Shown piece after piece: positions 6,102 to 8,202 of a stretch of DNA of 8,202 bases. This DNA is from an uncultured Mucilaginibacter sp. (GTDB lineage Bacteria; Bacteroidota; Bacteroidia; Sphingobacteriales; Sphingobacteriaceae): contig NZ_CAMLOV010000218.1 in assembly GCF_946481715.1 (NCBI RefSeq), positions 1 to 8,202 on the forward strand, given 5' to 3'. The stretch's first letter is position 1; every line of letters starts with the position of its first letter. The notes beneath the pieces were generated by a model. The model saw only the letters and a program-made list of their open reading frames with translations. It did no database searches and was not told where the DNA came from. The translations under genes and the position numbers were made by a program.

Positions 6102-6347
6102 AAAATGCAATTGTGCAAAAATCCGCGTTTTTCTGTGGTTTTTCGGTGTTTTTCTGTGGGTAAATCGTACCTATCTGCAGTTTTTTCAAGACAACGAAAT
6201 TTTGGCTTTTACCAACTACCGGGCGGCACAAACAGGTAGGTTATAACAATCCATGCAACGTTTTTTTGTGGCCTGTTAAATCTTATTTCCGGGGGTAGCT
6301 CTGGCCTGCTTCGCGATGGCAATAGGACGAATGGCGGGGCGGCCCTG
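6102..6347. other. Rest of the convergent intergenic gap; T-rich short repeats
   Basis: No credible gene lies between the array and the LytTR stop. The one structured element is a run of related T-rich units: GTTTTTCTGTGG at 6127-6138 and 6148-6159, with a GTTTTTCGGT unit between them (6138-6147). A further copy with one mismatch, GTTTTTTTGTGG, is at 6260-6271. The first three units again repeat every 10-11 bp. The remainder (6160-6259 and 6272-6347) shows no recognisable site, and I could not find a convincing terminator for the LytTR gene here. Confidence 0.6.
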
Positions 6348-7040
6348 CTACAGCTTAATTATCCGGTTCATCACCTCATCCTTCAGTTGCCGGCCAATGG
6401 GTATGCGGTGCGGCCCAATGTGCAGCATATTACCCTCGATGGTGTTTACCTTGCCGAGGGATACAATAAACGATTTATGGGTTTGCATAAATGCCTGCCC
6501 GGGGAATTTTTCTGCCAGGGCTTTTAGCGTGCTATGGGTGATCAGTTTTTTTGTTGCCGTGTGGATGATCACGTAGTTCTCCATCCCTTCCAGGTACAGC
6601 ACCTCGTTAAAAACCACCTTCTCCAGCTTGCCCTCTGCTTTTACAAAAAGGTAGGTGGGCTGTTCGGTAGCGCCCCTCAGGCCGAAATAATCCTTAGCCT
6701 TATAAGCTGCTTTGGTAAAACGCTCCTGGCTGATGGGTTTCAGCAGGTAGTCCAGCACATCCAGCTCAAAGCCTTCTATCGCATACTCTTTAAAGGCAGT
6801 AGTGAATATCACCTTAGGTGGGTTTTTTAGCGACCGCAGGAACTCTACCCCGGTAATATGCGGCATCTGTATGTCCAGGAACAGCAGGTCTACCGGTTGT
6901 TGCTTTAGCATTTCGCCCAGTTCCATCGCATCCTCGCATTGCCCTTTTAACTGCAGGAAGGATGTTTTCTCCACATAGGCCTGCAAGCCTTTGCGGGCGT
7001 AGGGTTCATCGTCGGTAATAATGCAGGTGATCGGTTTCAT
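6348..7040 (-). CDS. LytTR-family response regulator
   Basis: A 230-residue cytoplasmic protein. The receiver domain (about 3-118) has the acidic pocket D10/D11, phosphoacceptor D56 in LLFLDIQMP, T80/T81 in VIFTTAF and K101 in DYLLKPI, so it should be phosphorylatable. The LytTR DNA-binding domain (about 130-228) shows the expected strands: YLFVKAEGKLEKVVFNEVLYLEGMENYVIIHT (130-161), then LKALAEKFPGQAFMQTHKSFIVSLGKV (172-198) with the HKSFIV signature, and IPIGRQLKDEV (213-223) at the end. This is the AlgR/AgrA/LytR-type output, which binds direct repeats in target promoters. The start codon lies one base after the stop of the kinase gene upstream, so translation is probably coupled and the two form one system. 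It is convergent with mocR. Targets are not evident in the window. Confidence 0.93.
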   Translation of the reverse strand: MKPITCIITDDEPYARKGLQAYVEKTSFLQLKGQCEDAMELGEMLKQQPVDLLFLDIQMPHITGVEFLRSLKNPPKVIFTTAFKEYAIEGFELDVLDYLLKPISQERFTKAAYKAKDYFGLRGATEQPTYLFVKAEGKLEKVVFNEVLYLEGMENYVIIHTATKKLITHSTLKALAEKFPGQAFMQTHKSFIVSLGKVNTIEGNMLHIGPHRIPIGRQLKDEVMNRIIKL

Positions 7041-7041
7041 G

Positions 7042-8055
7042 TTAATATTTTAGTTGTAGCGTGGCTATGAATTTATCTGCATGCCTGTCCAAAGTTAAAG
7101 TATGCTTGCCGGGGTACAATAGCTCCAGCCGGCGTTTCAGGTTTTCCAGGCCGATACCGCTGTTTTCTTTATTGGGTTGGTATTGCCCGGGCAAATCATT
7201 TTCTACCTTAAATAATAGACCACCGGGCTCGGGTTCAGCCTTAATGCTGATGCCATACTTGCCGCCTATATATTTAAAGGCATTCTCTACCAGTGGCAAA
7301 AAAAGCAGCGGGTAAACCTGTTGTTCGGCAAGCGCCGCATCAAAATCAATATGTAAGGCCATTTTTTTGCTGGCACGTACCTTTTGCAACAGGATGTAGT
7401 TTTGCAGGTAATCCAATTCCTGTTTAATGCTCACCTGGTGCTGGCGGTCGTACAGTTGGTAGCGCAGCAGTTCCGACAGCAATTCTATGCTTTGCTTTGC
7501 CCCCGGCACATCATCATCCACCTGGAAATAAATGGTATTAAGCGAATTGAACAAAAAATGCGGGTGGTACTGCGCCCGCAGGAATTTCAGTTCGGTTTCC
7601 AGTTGGTCGTTGGTAAGTTTTTCTACCAACATCTGGTGTTGTACATAAGCCCGCAGGTATGTACGGCTGCGGATGATGCCATAGTACAGGATGGTATATA
7701 GCAGCGGTACAACGTTTATCTCGGCAAGGTCGCTTATGGAGAGCCCGTCGTCGGTAAAGGCAGCCGTAGGCACCAGCACCAGGTTATTTACCGCTATAGA
7801 AAGCGCCATTACGGCAAGCAACTCGGTAGTGAGCGAACTTTTTACCTTTTTGTTATCGTTGTACCGGCAAATACGCCTAACTCCAAAAAGCATGGTATAT
7901 CCCACCACTACGCTTATGGCCATTTCTGTAGCCGTGGTTTGCCACGGGCGCCCCCAAAAATGCGAGTGCGAATCGGTATCCTGCAACAACCTTATGGTAA
8001 AGTAGTTGAGCAAGCCATAAAACGCCGGGAATATATTTTTTAAGAATTGCTTCAT
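7042..8055 (-). CDS. LytS/YehU-type sensor histidine kinase
   Basis: A 337-residue membrane kinase. Four hydrophobic segments (about 8-27, 44-60, 77-97, 113-129) form a membrane sensor with no recognised ligand-binding domain and short loops. A linker helix (about 135-160: QHQMLVEKLTNDQLETELKF) leads to the His_kinase domain (PF06580), with phosphoacceptor H166 in QYHPHFLFNSLN. The ATP-binding region has the N-box FLPLVENAFKY (252-262, N258), VENDLPG (284-290) and the G-box NSGIGLENLKRRL (298-310). All expected residues are present, so it should be active and phosphorylate the LytTR regulator encoded one base downstream. Length and layout are those of the common Bacteroidota two-gene LytS/LytTR systems. 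The signal is unknown. The start is 24 bp from a palindromic repeat element, so the promoter must be inside or beyond that element. Confidence 0.92.
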   Translation of the reverse strand: MKQFLKNIFPAFYGLLNYFTIRLLQDTDSHSHFWGRPWQTTATEMAISVVVGYTMLFGVRRICRYNDNKKVKSSLTTELLAVMALSIAVNNLVLVPTAAFTDDGLSISDLAEINVVPLLYTILYYGIIRSRTYLRAYVQHQMLVEKLTNDQLETELKFLRAQYHPHFLFNSLNTIYFQVDDDVPGAKQSIELLSELLRYQLYDRQHQVSIKQELDYLQNYILLQKVRASKKMALHIDFDAALAEQQVYPLLFLPLVENAFKYIGGKYGISIKAEPEPGGLLFKVENDLPGQYQPNKENSGIGLENLKRRLELLYPGKHTLTLDRHADKFIATLQLKY

Positions 8056-8079
8056 GTTGTTTTGTTGTTATTCTTTATT

Positions 8080-8177
8080 ACGTCATTGCGAGGTACGAAG
8101 CAATCTCTACGTAGGACAAGTGGATTTGCATAGCGCCTCTGCTTGCTGGGAGATTGCTTCGTACCTTATAATGACGT
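8080..8177. repeat. 98-bp palindromic repeat element (MITE/REP-like)
   Basis: The left arm 8080-8107 and right arm 8150-8177 are 28-bp inverted repeats that differ at only three adjacent positions (GCG at 8088-8090 against TAT at 8167-8169; two of these can still pair as G-U on the plus strand). The arms contain the strings CGTCATTGCGAGG and ACGAAGCAATCTC, which resemble a palindromic repeat I recall as dispersed in many copies in bacterial genomes. The 42-bp centre has no open frame. There is no T-run on either side, so it is not a simple intrinsic terminator. It sits upstream of the kinase gene and may be transcribed in its leader. Confidence 0.8.
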
Positions 8178-8202
8178 GGCCATAAGTTATTGATAATATT
8201 GT

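Noticed and set aside
5851..6231. Minus-strand open frame with Cys-Thr-Lys-Leu-Cys repeats
   Set aside because: The repeats are simply the GTAC array translated; it also overlaps the 3' end of mocR in antisense.
5761..6246. Plus-strand open frames running from the end of mocR through the repeat array
   Set aside because: They overlap mocR in another frame or consist of translated short repeats rich in Ser, Tyr and Phe; no start signal and no domain.
6745..6755. TAGTCCAG inside the LytTR gene, resembling the MocR half-site
   Set aside because: A single isolated half-site within coding sequence, explained by codons.
8080..8177. Possible relation between TTCGTAC in the palindromic element and the TTCGTAC array units
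   Set aside because: Only seven bases are shared and the flanking sequence and spacing differ.

Overview
The window looks like a chromosomal segment of a Bacteroidota bacterium, most likely of the Sphingobacteriaceae type (Mucilaginibacter/Pedobacter-like). The reasons are the gene families present (a long periplasmic amidohydrolase with a divergent N-terminal half, a LytS/LytTR pair, a MocR regulator beside DoxX and EamA genes), the absence of clear Shine-Dalgarno sequences before most starts, and the codon style. This is inferred from the sequence alone. No rRNA, tRNA, CRISPR array, transposase or phage gene is visible.

Layout. Positions 1-831 (minus) hold the first 277 codons of an exported amidohydrolase whose 3' part lies outside the window. 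Divergent from it, a plus-strand run carries a small NAD(P)-binding Rossmann protein (969-1649), an uncharacterised 112-residue protein (1661-1999) and a CPBP/CAAX-type membrane protease (2043-2738). A strand-polarised hairpin terminator (2737-2771) ends the minus-strand transcript coming from the other side, which carries an EamA/DMT exporter (2793-3809) and a DoxX-like membrane protein (3900-4400). A MocR-type regulator (GntR helix-turn-helix fused to a PLP aminotransferase fold; 4484-5971, plus) is divergent from doxX. The interval between them holds a clear operator: an 8-bp inverted repeat plus a third, directly repeated half-site ending at the regulator's ATG.

The 376-bp gap between the convergent mocR and LytTR genes (5972-6347) has no credible gene. 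It holds twelve copies of an 8-10 bp unit with a GTAC/GCAC core, spaced about one helical turn apart. The first two copies are inverted, so the beginning of the array can fold into a long hairpin or into an alternative hairpin followed by a T-run. Further on are T-rich short repeats. The rest of the window is a LytTR response regulator (6348-7040, minus) and its LytS-type histidine kinase (7042-8055, minus), one base apart. Just upstream of the kinase start is a 98-bp element with 28-bp imperfect inverted repeats, which looks like a dispersed palindromic repeat/MITE-like element.

How they may work together: MocR probably controls itself and the doxX-eamA genes through the shared operator. LytS/LytTR form a two-component system whose target is not visible here. 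The most unusual features are the phased GTAC-core array, the three-half-site operator and the palindromic element in the kinase leader.
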